Origin: Erythrocercus mccallii
Taxonomy: Eukaryota > Chordata > Aves > Passeriformes > Dicruridae
Reading direction: 5' to 3'
Length of the DNA stretch: 64,000 nucleotides
Assembly (NCBI GenBank): GCA_013397435.1
Contig: VZRG01000033.1
Location: forward strand, 1,299,959 to 1,363,958
The notes beneath the pieces were generated by a model. That model had not been told where the DNA came from. It ran no database searches and saw nothing but the letters and a program-made list of their open reading frames with translations. Within the stretch, counting starts at the first letter, position 1; the number at the start of each line of letters is the position of its first letter. Position numbers and translations under genes: made by a program. Positions 1 through 12,975 of this stretch are shown piece by piece.

Positions 1-1361
1 TATTGTCTTGACCTACATGGACAAGCAAGAAGCACATTAATATATATTTGAAATATATGGCTCTGTGTTTCCCCTAAAATGAGTCTGTTCAACACACTCT
101 AAAAAAAGGGACACCACAAACCCAATTATTTTATAATTTTAAGAGTTTCTACTTTGTTACATAGATCCATCTAACTAATTTATTATTTGAATCACCTACC
201 AAAACAGAGTACAGTTCTGATTGCCACTTACATTTCCAGCAAAGGCCCCTTTCAGAGAAAAGGTTGAAAGTGTTCTGCTATATTTATTTTTTTACAATCA
301 CCCAAATTCTCTTAAATGCACAGTACACTTTTAGCAATGTTAGCTGCATCTGCAAACAGATGTGTACAAAGAGTACAGCTATTCTGTTTCACTGCTTCTA
401 TACCTTGCAGCTTTCGCTTTTCACTTAAATTTGATCTTAAAATAATAAAATGCTTAACAGTTTAACAGAAGAACACATGCATGTAATCCTTTTATATTTA
501 ACTTTTCTGTCAGTAATACATCTTCCGAGCAAACATCTTCCAAGAACTCTTTGGTGGCTATGTCTCCTTGGCGTTGCACAAGGCATTTTATCAGCTGGAC
601 CCTGGCACACTTGATATGACCGTTTTTGAACCATGTTATATACAGAGTACGTTTCCTATATAACCCTACCAACGCCTCCAAATACTTAAAACCAAAACAA
701 AAAGAGCTGTAGGAACCATGGAAAATCATCAAAGCATAGCTATAACCCTCTATCTAAAACCTGTGTTGTCTTCTCCTTTATATTCCAGCTATGTCTTCTC
801 TTTGCATATGATGCACACACTGCACAAGGATCACTTGAATAAATGGAAATCATTCACAAGCGAAGACTGGCAGGGCAAACCCCAAAGTTTTACTATGAAT
901 AACAATGTCAGTGGGGTAACATAAGTTACCAATTAGAGAAAAGAAACTACAAAACCCTTTTGCTAACATTTGAACCATTAAAATTCTCATCTTTTCAGCA
1001 TTCAGGATACTTATATCTTTTCAAATTGGACATAAATTAGGGTTGCTAATCTGTATCAGATCAATTGTTTGTCTTGTTTAATTGTAATGAAAACAAGAAA
1101 ATCATATATCTGAAATAGAAACAGTACATTAAGTGCACTAATAAAATATAGTAACATTAACCTAAATGAGCAAAATAAAACATCTTTTAAAGCAGCTTCA
1201 GGTACCAGGAGTAAATGTAAGATAACCATTTAAACAATTCTGCTATACTTAAAAACAAACGAATGCAACCTAATAATTTGTTTCTGTCAATCAAGAAATT
1301 ACTTTGACATTACAAAGGCAGCTGAGGCTTCATAATCCAACAGGAGGGTGTGAGCCCTTAC
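1..1361 (-). other. THSD7A: THSD7A intron downstream of the 192-bp exon (partial)
   Basis: This is the 5' part of the intron that follows the leftmost visible exon; it runs off the left edge of the window. It begins at the GT donor at 1361-1360 (gene strand gtaagg). It is AT-rich, and short open frames here show no recognisable domain. I see no further exon and no clear mobile element. Confidence 0.7.
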
Positions 1362-1553
1362 CTTCACCTGCGTAGGCCAGGATGGAGCGGGCACGCATCT
1401 GCTTCCCTTCTGTGGTTTTGCCAGAGCAGGTGTGGGAGCAGGAGGACCAGGCAGACCACACGCTGAGCACACAGTCCTTCGGGCACGGCGCTTCACACAC
1501 CACCGGTACTGGGTAGATGGCATCTCTACACAGCTGCCTGTCAACCTCTTCTC
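1362..1553 (-). CDS. THSD7A: THSD7A coding exon, end of one TSP1 repeat plus a WSAWSSC TSP1 repeat (192 bp)
   Basis: Internal exon of thrombospondin type-1 domain-containing 7A, a large single-pass membrane glycoprotein of endothelium and kidney podocytes. The gene strand has a strong acceptor (T-run, then cccccag) and a donor GAAG|gtaagg. Two bases complete a Gly codon split with the previous exon, 63 codons follow, and one G is left over (phase 1). The reading includes EEVDRQLCRDAIYPVPVVC, then APCPKDCVLSVWSAWSSC and CSHTCSGKTTEGKQMRARS. These are the end of one repeat and the WxxW core, CxxTC and basic strand of the next. The WSAW motif is a C-mannosylation consensus of TSP1 repeats. The exon ends in YAGE plus a split codon, as I recall for the mammalian protein. 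No stop or frameshift is visible. It is the most 3' exon in the window. Confidence 0.93.
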
Positions 1554-3690
1554 CTGGGGGAAAAAAAAAGGCCAGCAGCAGTCTATCATTTGCTAAATTA
1601 ACTTAAAATGAGCAATCTAGTCCAGATGGGCACACAAATAAATTAGACTCTGTTCCTCTGTATAAACAAGGTAAATAGATTTTTTATTACTTGTCTCCTC
1701 TGCCTCGATTCTAGAAGAGCATACTTAAACCTAAGTTGATTTGATATTCTCATGAAGTGAATGCCAGCCTGGGTGGTCCTTAGGCTTTCGTTTTGTAATA
1801 CATACTTGATCCCACACAAAATCCAAATGTGAGTAACAGAGTATATATAACACACCTATGGAAAACTGTATACATGGAGATGCATGTATAGAAATGACCC
1901 AGTTGTCATCCAGATTTGTGGGAGAAGGGGAAAAACATCCTAACTTACCCAGTTTTATAACCCACAATTCATCCTTTGTATTACAGCTATCCATCAAAAT
2001 ATGAAAAGCTGCAGTAAATTACAGAGTGTTGCTTGGTTAGAAAGATCTTAATTTGTTAGCAAATCAGCAACACATCACTCTTTGTGTCGTGGAAGTATAA
2101 CAAAATCTATGCATTTGTATTCTGTAGGTATACATTCCATTATAATAAAAAGATCCAGGCTGGTATCAATTGCTTAATGAAATATTAGCTAAGTAGCAGG
2201 GTTGCTTTTGGTTTCAATCAAATAATCATGGAATTACTGTGCCTGAGATCTGTCTAAACAGCACCTTAATCACAATATGGATAGTTTTGTGAGGTGACAT
2301 TATTTCTTGATCAAAAAATTTAATATTTATTAAGAGGGAATGAATGAATGACCATGTATTCTGATATCAGCATGTCTCATGATAAATCTTCATGTTGGAG
2401 CAAAGGATCGAAAAAATGAAGAGAGAGATTTGGGTCCAGTTTTAGAATTATAGCCTTGCTATCACGACATAATGCCTCTTATGAGGAAATGAAAATGTTG
2501 CATCTAAAAGTACATTGGACTTCTGAGCCATCAATAACCGTATACAGTTTAAGCATGAAAGAGCCAGTTCAGTTGTAAACATTTAATTTTGTAAAAAGGA
2601 TAACATTTCAAGGCATCTCAATGCCTTTTGTACTATATGATTTTTGCTGTACTAGGGCATAAAACCTTCTGTTATGATTCATCCATTGAAACACTCTTGA
2701 ATTTTACATGATCCTGACAGGACAAAACAGGAGTTGTCTACATTATGCACTTTCTAAGATCCATCATGTCAACCCCTTTGTTTTAATAGCCAATGTCAAC
2801 AAAATAATGTCTTATCAATATTTGCAAATGAATGTAAGTCTTCAACACAACAAAATATTTGTTAGATATATTGATTAAATACTGTAATTGAATCACAAAG
2901 ACATCTGTTACTGTTAGTAACTACCATATGGATTCTGAAAGCTAATTCAGTGAGAACAGAGCACACTATAAATGGAGCTAAAGATCTAAAAGCTCTGCTT
3001 TACTGAATCTCAAATTAGGCTTTATTGCTCAATAGATGTATAGTAATGATTGATTCAAATACTAATCAAAACAGAAACTACATAAACTACACCTTTTGTC
3101 ATTCAAGATTTACAGTCTTACACCATTTTAAATAAGAATCTCTTAAGCTGAGTTCCTGAAACCGGGAGGTGTTTTAGTGCTAAATCAGACCACGACTCCC
3201 AGAAGTGTTAACCAAATTCTTTGTGAAAGAGTTAAATATGGGGGCCATCCATTCAATATTAGATCTTTTTAAATAGTGCCAAATATTTTATTCATACAGA
3301 ATATTTAGGCAAAACAGAACTACAAATATCAGTCTTCCTTAGTTCTGAAAACTAGGGAAAATCCTGCAGCTCATGTTTTTAAAATAGTCTAAAGTAGCCA
3401 TACTGATCTGAATTATAAAGACCTTTGAGATCAAGTCAGTCTCAACAGCTATATTTTCCCATATTAAAATACAAATTTGAGCCCTGCCAAAGGCTTCATG
3501 GCTCTCCCATGCCAAGTTCTGCTTCCCTCACTGGACTCAGCCTTTGCATCAATTGCTCCCTCTGTTATATTGCAGGTCATCAAACCCTGACACCAGTGCA
3601 GGAGGGATTCCTTTCTGCTTCATCAGAAGGGCATTTGTTTGGGTTCAAGGACAAGAGACAGAGGAGAGTACTGTAAACTTCTTTTTCAGA

Positions 3691-3704
3691 TTAAAAAAAA
3701 AAAA
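3691..3704. repeat. Poly-A run
   Basis: A homopolymer of about 14 A follows a T-rich stretch. It could be the tail of an old retroposed sequence, but the DNA to its left has no recognisable element. Confidence 0.5.
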
Positions 3705-4355
3705 AAGCTAGAAAAGGGATGAAACCTACTCTCAAATTGTACCATTACTAGATAAGACTCAATAAGGTAAACTGCTAAGATACGTGCACACTTTGCAAGA
3801 AATGCTACTATTACAATAAAGTGTCACACCATAAACAAACGGCATGATCCTGAACTTATCACCTATTGGCTTTTAAATTTAAACTCAAGCTTAATTTGGT
3901 GCCACAACAAAGAATAATATTTTAAACTTAGTTTCAGTCTGGGTTTATATATCAAATGAAACCAAGCCTTCAGTCTCTCCCAAAATCAAAGGCCCCATTT
4001 TTTCTTTACTTTTACAGAGAAAATATTCTATAGATATTTATCTTACATATTGGCATTCCGTTTTTGTCAAGTGTCCAATTCTTATCTGATTAATTCAATA
4101 GCATAGAAATATAGTTGGAAGGAATGTCTTATAATGGGTACTTCTTATCTTCAGGGAAATATTTTATTTATACTAAATTGTTTCTGACATTTCACTAATG
4201 ATTTTATGAACAACTTGACCTTTTTTGCCTTCCTCTTTAAAGTGTGTAGTGTTGTCAACCACCAGGAATCACTCAACCATAAGCTGGGAACAATGCCAGT
4301 GTAAAGACTACTTAGAAAAAGTCCCATTTGAAAATGTTTGCATTGAATGTTGAAG

Positions 4356-4783
4356 TAAGTCCAGAGGAGGGCCCTGAAGGTGAGCAGAGGGTTGGAATAT
4401 GTCTCTCATGAGGAATGACTGAGAAAATTGGAGAAGAGAATACAATGATGCATTATAGCAGCCTTCTAGTACCTACAAAAGATTGACAACAAAGATGAAA
4501 AGGGGCTTTTTAAAAAAGCATGTAATGATAGGACAAGGGCAAAAGGCTTTAAACTAAAAGAGAGAAGATTAAAAAAGACATTCTTTACTGTGAAGGAAGA
4601 GAGGCACTGGAACAAGTTGTTTGTAGACATGGTGGATGCCACATCCTTGGAAGTGTTTAAGACCAGGTTAGAGGGAGCTGTGAGCCACCTGTTTTAGTGG
4701 AAGGGGTCCCTGCCCACAGCATAGGTTGCAACTAGATGATCTTTAAAGTCTCTTCCAAACCTAACCATTTGATGATTCTATGA
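4356..4783 (+). mobile_element. CR1 LINE, 5'-truncated 3' fragment
   Basis: The sequence follows the familiar 3' end of avian CR1 retrotransposons in sense orientation. It contains gaggagggccctgaagg, a block around 4525-4560 (aggacaagggcaaaaggctt, then aaactaaaagagagaag), ggcactggaacaagttg, and ggtggatgccacatccttgg. It ends with ctagatgatctttaaagtc, cttccaaacctaaccattt and the typical gatgattctatga terminus. The copy is diverged and 5'-truncated, with an apparent internal deletion near 4430-4450. No intact reverse transcriptase frame remains, as expected for a dead copy. It lies antisense to the host gene. Confidence 0.9.
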
Positions 4784-7700
4784 CTTTATTTGAACATTAT
4801 AGGTATAAATTTATGTTGCACAAGTACTGAAAATAGAAGTCCAAAAAACATTACTGAAAGGCCTCTGCCCTGGGTTACTTATACTCGAAGCAACAGAATG
4901 ACAAAAAGTAAAAAGCAGAGAGATGTAAAGAGAATATGACATTTCTGGCAAGAGAATTCTTCACCACTTGAACCAGTTGACTGGTTCATTAAAATCTGGA
5001 ATCCAGCAATATTCCATATTTACCAAAAACACCTATATTGTTGAATTATATTTTCTCTTAGGTAAGAGACACACAATTTGGACTAATATCTCCAAATTGC
5101 TCTTAAGGAAAAGACAGCATGTAAAAATGGCAGGAGGCAAAAGAGGTTTTGTTTTTCAAGAATTTAAATTGTCAAAAATTGTTTAAACCTTTCCTGGGAT
5201 TTTTTTACAGATTTACATCAGTGAGGAGTGCTGAGGGAATAGCCTTTTGAAACCATATCACTTCCTCAAAAAATTATATTGGATCCAGCTAGACAATTAG
5301 AGAAGCAAGTCACTACATTAAAACCTTGTTTTGGCCAGCTTCTTGGCTCAAAGACTTCCTGGTATGTGTGCACACATGAGAGCCACTATTGAACTACACA
5401 ACTATTGAGTCGTTTTAAAACAAACAATCAAAAACAACTAAAACCACCAAACCAACGAAGCAAAAAAACCCAAACTAGTGCAGAAAATTTGCCAGAATAG
5501 GCAAATCTTTATAGATCAGAGAGGTAGCTTGTGACTGGCATTCAGGAGGAACTGATTAATCAATATCAGTATTCATATCACCATTCTTGTTTTATTACAT
5601 TCACAAACCAGTCTAGATGCAAAAGGTTGGGCTGGACCACATTCTGTGGTTAATGTAGTTGAATCATGTCGGTACTTTGTGTTTTTGTCTACTCATCTGT
5701 AAAATGTGTCTGATATTTAAGTTTCTTGTAAAATGCTTTAAAAAAGCTCCAATGTGAAGCATTCCCAGGGCTGGAATCTCTAGAGAGAAAGGGTAAAGAA
5801 ACTCTCTTGCTTCTTGTGCATCTTTTAACATGATGCATGCTTCATTGCACAGTGAAAAATTGCTGTCAAATTCTGACCTGTAGTAAATGGGAAGGCAAGT
5901 GCTTAATAGAGAGCAAAATGTTTTTTAAGCCTTAAAATGAACAGTAAAATCACTGCAAGATTCAATGAGGCATAGAGAACAACTTGGAAAAAAATCAGCA
6001 TAAAATAAATTTCCTGCTGGAGCCCTATGTAATAAGTCAATGATCCTGGTCTCTGTTCTAAACGAGGAAATCAGCTATTGTTTCTGAGAGACTGATCTAT
6101 AACCTGATATAAACTAAGTAAATTTTGAAAATAAAATAAAAATAAATGGAATTAAATCAAGAGAGTGCTTTGAACATAAATATCTAACATTAACTTGCCT
6201 GTGTAATCAGTAAAGGACAGGAATATCAAACAGTAGTAAAATAAATTTTACAGCTGTATTTTAAACTTGACAAAAGAAGTAATGACACAACTGAGCCCAA
6301 ATGCCAAAACTGAAGACTTATTATTTATTGCTTGTTTCAGTATGTTCAAATTTACTATTATATCTTCAATTTGAAAGAAAAATGTCTCTTGTATCAGTAT
6401 CTTGTACATGTTGTGTCATTCATTGGCAAACTGCTGGGCAGCTGAAATATTTGGAAAAGCACTCCAGAGCTCAACTTTTTACATGTTTGTGGATGAAGAA
6501 GGCTTTGTCATTGTTTAACTGCCTTCAGTAATGCCTCTAAGCATGGAGGCTGCAGGAGAAAAATGCAGTATTACTTCACAAAATAGCAAAATCTGTGAGC
6601 TGCGCTGGTTTCCTTCCTTTCCTGTGTAGAAAAATAATCAGGAAAGTATTGAACTACTACGAGTTGTAGGCCCCTAGTATGGGATGTAAAGGCTGAAATG
6701 GCTGAGAAGGTTCCTTATCTTGAATTCCTATGCAGTTTCCCATATGAGTTCCTTTCACACTGTCTTTACACTGATTCTCTTGTCAATCTCAAAATGCGTC
6801 AGACTGGCTGAGGAGCCAAAAATCCTGTGTGGACTCTGCCCATCAAGAACAATATATGCCTATCTATATTCAAAACTTACTAAAACCAGATCTGTGCTAT
6901 GTGCTCTGTCCTGTTTTCACTTGGAATTGACTTTAACTACAGTCACAGTTTGTAAGCCCTATCCTTCTCCACTAAGAAGTCATCAGTCCATAATCTACCT
7001 GCCTCAAAGTTACAGGAATGTCATGACTACACTATAAGAGTATAGAAGCAGCATTAATGAGTTTAACTGTCATTATTCTAAAGACAATTTAAAAAAAAAT
7101 TAAGAAAATCACTAAGTAAGAAAATATACAAATTTATCCAAGTGTGAAATTCCATACTAGATTTTCTTTAGTAATAACCTGGTCACACCTTATATCTGCA
7201 AATCAGCAGACAGTAATCAAACACCAGGATAAACTGAAATCATTGTTTTCATTTTGAATACTTCTGCATTTCTTTCAGATCAGTAATTGATTACCAAACT
7301 TCACCACAACAGGAAAAATCATGTCTGCCTAGCATGAACAGTGACAGCAAATTATGTTTTCCTTCTGAACCTAGATGCTCTAGAAGTAGTGTGATGTTTT
7401 CTTTTTGCAATGATCAGAAAAGGATCCAAGACTGATTGGGTTTGGAGGGTTTTGGCAATTCTGTTTTGTTCTTTGTTTTTCCTTATACAACTCAGGGGGA
7501 GTTCGCTAAGGAACACTGTCCTTAGAGAACGTGTTTCTAATTAAAATGTATAAATACCTTCAAAAAGCTGACCCAGATTTTTCATAGGGAGAATTTAGAA
7601 GTTAATCTCTGAAAACTTAATCAAATAAGCCACAGAAAGGAGAAACAATAATATTTACATGAAATTCATCATTTACCATCTTGCTTAACTCAACAATCTT

Positions 7701-8647
7701 AAGGGTATTTGGAAGAAAAATACATGTAGCAGCAGCATCTGACAGAACAATTTTTGCCCTTGAATTAATTCAATACTAGCCAACACATATTTTGATATAC
7801 AGTAGGAAACTAAACATTTTATTGATCCCACTATCCTTCATATCATATTGATGACATTTATTCATATCTGCTCCAAAAAAAAGCTTTAATGTTAGTAAAA
7901 TGGCAATGTCTTTCAAAACAACTGCAACAGTGTATTACCTTAGTAATTATTTCCAATTACAGCTCCTGAATCAGTTGTCAAAAATACTGATAAATTTTCA
8001 ACACTTGGCACAATTTTTAACCCCTCTAATTATCAAACATAAAGTAACATTAGCTACAATTTATGACCTCAATATATTCTACTTCACTGACTCCTAAGTT
8101 TTTCAACAAACAAAATGTAAAAAGACTGTGTATATTCCCTTTATATTATTCTTATCAAGTGAAGCCTCTACATTCATTTCTAATGCTTAGGTGCCTGGCT
8201 GGTAGCTCCAAGTGTTAAATCAGTTGCTAATTCCCTAATCACATGCCTTTCTCTCAATCGCTTTTGCTAAGTAGCATTTGCATTTAATTAAGTACATCTT
8301 AATTAGTTGATGGTTAATATTCTTGAAGTAATTTTCTTCTAAGAAGCCTAAGTAGAAATGGCACTGATTTCAATGAAGACAAATACACTGGTTACCCACA
8401 TATGTTCATTACGCAAAAATAACAGAAAGTTGGTCTAATAGTTTAATAATATGTAAACATTGCAGGATTGTAAACTGTTTGATTTGGTGGTTTGCATGTG
8501 CAAATTTACTGTGGTTTTGGTTTCAGTGTAGTATCATACTGCATACAGTGTAGTACATACTACGATCTATTCCTTACTGAAATGATACTTTGGTCACTTA
8601 CTCAAAAAAGCCACTGTGAATCACATAAACATGTATATTTCTATTTC

Positions 8648-8664
8648 TTTTTTTTTTTTTTTTA
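8648..8664. repeat. Poly-T run
   Basis: An uninterrupted T homopolymer of roughly 17 bases followed by aaac. No associated element body is recognisable on either side. Confidence 0.6.
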
Positions 8665-11600
8665 AACAAGAAATTTGAGAGCACAAGCACAGGTACCATG
8701 ATCTTATTTACATCTTTACCCTTCCTGCACAGACAAACCAGTGACATATAGAAAAGGCCACAGACTGGTGTCCTTTCCCTATGCAAATACTGGAAGATAC
8801 ATGCATCCTTTAAAATAAAACACTAAATTTTAAAATGTGATTTTGACTTTTTTAAAGCAAACATTTGCAATGGCAAATGACTAGTAATGACAGGAAGTAA
8901 TATTATACAAAAGGAAAATTGCTGGAGCTTAGAAACTCACCACATCCAGTGTTTTTCCAATCAAAGAAAACAGCACGTTAACATACTTAAGAAAAAAAAT
9001 AATGATCTTTTCATTCTTTTCTCTTCCTTAATGAGTTAAACCACCACATTTTACAAGCAATAACTTCTTGTTAATGGCTGTATGCAAATTTCCTCTATAT
9101 TCACCCTATGGGAAAAATAATTCTGATGAGTGGGAGGACACTGGCTTCAAGAACTCCCACATTCATGCAGATAATTTCAAAAACAGTACCTGAACACTTC
9201 AGCTCCTTCCCTGTAACCAGACCAGTAAATGAGCTCGGTTACAGCTCACAGGGCAGCATGTGTTTGCTAACCTTTCCCACAACACAGCATATTACCAACT
9301 GTGTACAATAAAGGCAGAAGCAGGTAAACACTCTGCAAGTGGTTTGTAGGAAAGCTGAAAGATGTGGAAGCCATTCTACTCTAGAGGTAAGACAGTTCTG
9401 TTTACAGAGTTTCTTCTCTGTCCTTAAATTCATCTAAATTTTCAATCATGCAAATTTCAAGAAAAGTGAGTCACTGATAAAAAATCCAGATCAGTATTCC
9501 TTAATACATCAGGTAAATAATACACTAATACATCAATACATCATGCACCACATACAAAACAGTTATAGGAATAACCAAAACCAAAATAACACTCCATACC
9601 TTGAAATGAAGGTAACAATAAAGGGAAAACTCTGACACAAAAATTAAGAACATATTTTTAAAATGGATATTTCCTGCTATAATTGCTTCAGATGGAAAAA
9701 CATCTTTGCATATTCTTTGGTAGTAACTCAAAAATAATGGTTAGACATAATGAACTAACACCTTCAGATACAATATTAATGCTCCCAGTAATCCCGTTGT
9801 CATGTCTGGTAATAACAGAACATACGTACCTCCATTTATATTAGAGTCATCTATCAGGATTAGAGTCATGTAGACAGAGTCTAAATTTGCCAGACACACA
9901 TAAAACCAGTGAAAGAAATAGTATTTCTTTACCCAAATAATCTATTTTTATTTAAAATGCAGTGACATTTGGCCAGATTAAACAACACGAAAAAATAATA
10001 TCCCATAACTATGCTAACATAGAAATATACAGAAAACTGGGAAAAAAAACCAACAAAAGCCAAAATCAAAACCCACAAAACACCATGCTTTTTTTTTTTC
10101 CATGAAATGCAAAACTTCTTGTTTGGGCTTGACTTCTTTACTCAATGAGATTGAGAAAAGTGAAAAATAACTGTTCTCTATTTGCCATCTTAAAATTTGT
10201 GGTAACCACTTTGAAACTTTACCTCTTATTCCTTTATGCCCTTTCTAAATTTTCAGTATATTTTGCTAGATTTATTCAAACTGAATACTTGAGTTCACTC
10301 AGAAAGTATTGAAATAATTTTTCCAATTCTTCCTGTATTTCTAAGTGGCAGGGGTGGGGGGTGATGGCAGCCACAGTATCAGTTCCTCCAAGTGTACAGC
10401 AATCACTTGGCTACCAGTGAGGGTCTCAGTTAAAGAAAAAAAATTGAAAAAAAATAGATACATAGATGGGGCAAGTTCCTTCACTACACACACAAAGGCA
10501 CACTGAGGGTGTCTTGTAGCACTAACTGTGGCTTAAAAAGTAACACAGCCTTTTTATCTCTGACACAACTCTGTAAGTTACTGAGTGCATATTTTGTATT
10601 ATGCATCAAAGACTAATGGAAAACTCTTCTTGCAGATGATATTTCTTTGATTCCTCACTACTTCTGATAGCACTGAATATTTGACAGCATGAAATAGTCT
10701 GAGTATGAACTACTAAAGTCAGTATCTCTGAAAAAGCCTGACCTAAACAGGGATACTGAAGAATTAATTCAAATTAATTAAACTGGGACTTTGAAGGAGA
10801 TTAGTTAAACTGTATTAACATTTTGTACGGCTATCCTTATTCATAATGAAAGAGAAAATTCTTGACAAATAGAATTAAGACCACTTCAACTTTGAATAAG
10901 AGGATTCAGAGACACATTTAATATAGTTAAGTAATTATTTTTGCAGTTAATTTGGATCAACTTTGAAAAGTCTTCATGCATATAAGCAAAATAAACAAAA
11001 ACATGAAACATGATATGCCTTTAGCTGAAAATCTATTCTTTGAACTTAATGCTATAGTAGACTTGTACTACAGGGATAGAAGTTCAATAATTCTAATAAA
11101 GACTCCAGCAGAGTATCCAAACACTGCCTAACAACGGGAGTAAAATTTTCCTACTGCTTGACAGGTAGTTGAAGCATTTTCATGGTTCATTTGCTAATGT
11201 AGTCTTACTGAGAATGATAAGGAACAGAGAATACAAGTGTATTGATCATAACCAAGCAGAGTTACCTTCCAGTGTCAAATAAGCCAATCAAATGTCATCT
11301 TGATATGAAAGAAAAAATAAGTTTGATGACAGGCTATGGTCCCATTGAGAATAAAATCAATATTAGTCATGGGACCAAGTGGGATCAATATGTCAAACCA
11401 ATAGGCCATTTTAGCAGAACAGGGAAAGGAGGGGGAAAGTGCTGACAGAGCTATAAGGAAAAAAGAAGACAGTGAGAACCTCGAGGATGAGATCACTTGA
11501 AATCTCACACTGCATTTCTGAAAACACTTGTCAAAGGCACCAAGTCACCTTAAAAAGATATAGCTGGTTCCAAGATCAACAGAGCATTCTCATAAACTTT

Positions 11601-12744
11601 TCCCAATGAAGCCACAATTTGTATAGTGACAAATTTATATACAAGTATGACTTCCAGAAAAATAGGATTAAAAATACTTCCTCTATTTGATTTTAAATTT
11701 TTATAGAAGCTCCACTGTGTTTAAAAGTGAAGAAAACATCTTTTCACAGACTTTAGAAATAGTGATGGTGTTATTGAATATTGGTAACAGTAGGATTTAA
11801 AATACAAGGATTTGAAAATGCAACGTGTTTATTGCACTATGTCTTTTTGATTATTTAAAAACCAATATGTTTTATTAATCACTGGAAATTATTGTACTAA
11901 TTTTTCATTGCTGAGTATTCTCAGCAAATTTTTATCCTCATCATATATGGACACATAGACTGTTGTAGCCTTTTACAGGGTTTCACAGGTATTTTATTTT
12001 AAGTGCTGTTTTACGCATTTCCCCCTCTCATCCAACAAGCTCAAAATAACCTGGAGAACAAGTTCAGGACGGGCAATGGAATGTCAATGACTTCAAACCA
12101 GTTTGATTAGAGAAGATATTTCTGATATGCTGATCTAAACTGGATAAACATTCAGGGATATGAGTTAGGAATAGAAGCATAAAAAGGAAATAATAGGCAA
12201 GAAAAATAGTAGCATGGGAACAATGTGACAGTTCCACTGATGTCAGTAGAATGACAGTGCTCACCACAATCTTTTCAACAGTTCCCTACACTGAGATGCT
12301 AATCTGCATATTTTCAGCAGCTACCTTAAATGGCCTGGTTTTTCAAGAAACAAGACTTTCACAAACTTCAGGTTTCTCATTTTAAGCATAAATGTTATTT
12401 TTGGTTAGTAAATTTATAAATTAGAGCTAAAAAACTCCAAAAAATTGCATCATAAATGGGTTCATATATACTTCAGCAGTGCAGTGTTTTCCTAGAATTT
12501 GGCCACCAACAGAGGAACATTATTTTTCTCTATAATGCAAAAGTTTACCTCACAGGCGAAGAGAATGATTAATGGTCTGGTCCTGACAGAATATTAAATG
12601 AATTTTTCAGTTGGTCAGTTACCTAGTATGTAGTAATGCACCCCCCACTCTTGAGTGAGATTTTCTGTATAAGGAAATGGCTTCAAGTTCCTGCTTGACT
12701 TTTTAGGAAGTTTAACTAGAAAGTTCTATGTTCTTCTCTTTGTG

Positions 12745-12861
12745 ATTGGCTCAGTGCCAGGAAAGAAGCACCTGTTGGCCCTTGTCACTGTTGGTCAAAA
12801 CCTGTGCCCCTGGTCATTGGCAAATGTCCAGAGGACCCTCCTCAGTCATTAAGTATAAAAA
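12745..12861 (+). promoter_or_regulatory. LTR-type promoter signals: inverted CCAAT and TATA box
   Basis: The inverted CCAAT core is at 12745-12749 and tataaaaa at 12854-12861. If functional, transcription would start about 25-30 bp after the TATA box, near 12885, and run antisense to the host gene. Whether it is active cannot be judged from sequence. Confidence 0.45.
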
Positions 12862-12969
12862 GTGACAGAACAAAGGGACCAACGGCATTTTCGAGGTGTT
12901 GTAGCAGGTGCAAGGTGTTCTTGCACTGGGCTCGGCTTATTCTTTATTTTGTAACATTTCAGTTATTTT

Positions 12970-12975
12970 ATTAAA
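12970..12975 (+). terminator. ATTAAA polyadenylation signal within the probable LTR
   Basis: The variant poly(A) signal ATTAAA lies about 110 bp after the TATA box and is followed by a T-rich stretch. This spacing marks the end of an LTR R region. Confidence 0.45.

Noticed and set aside
6720..7037. A 105-codon plus-strand frame with a hydrophobic start resembling a signal peptide
   Set aside because: Only the first stretch is hydrophobic; the rest has no domain or repeat, and there is no promoter, splice or conservation evidence.
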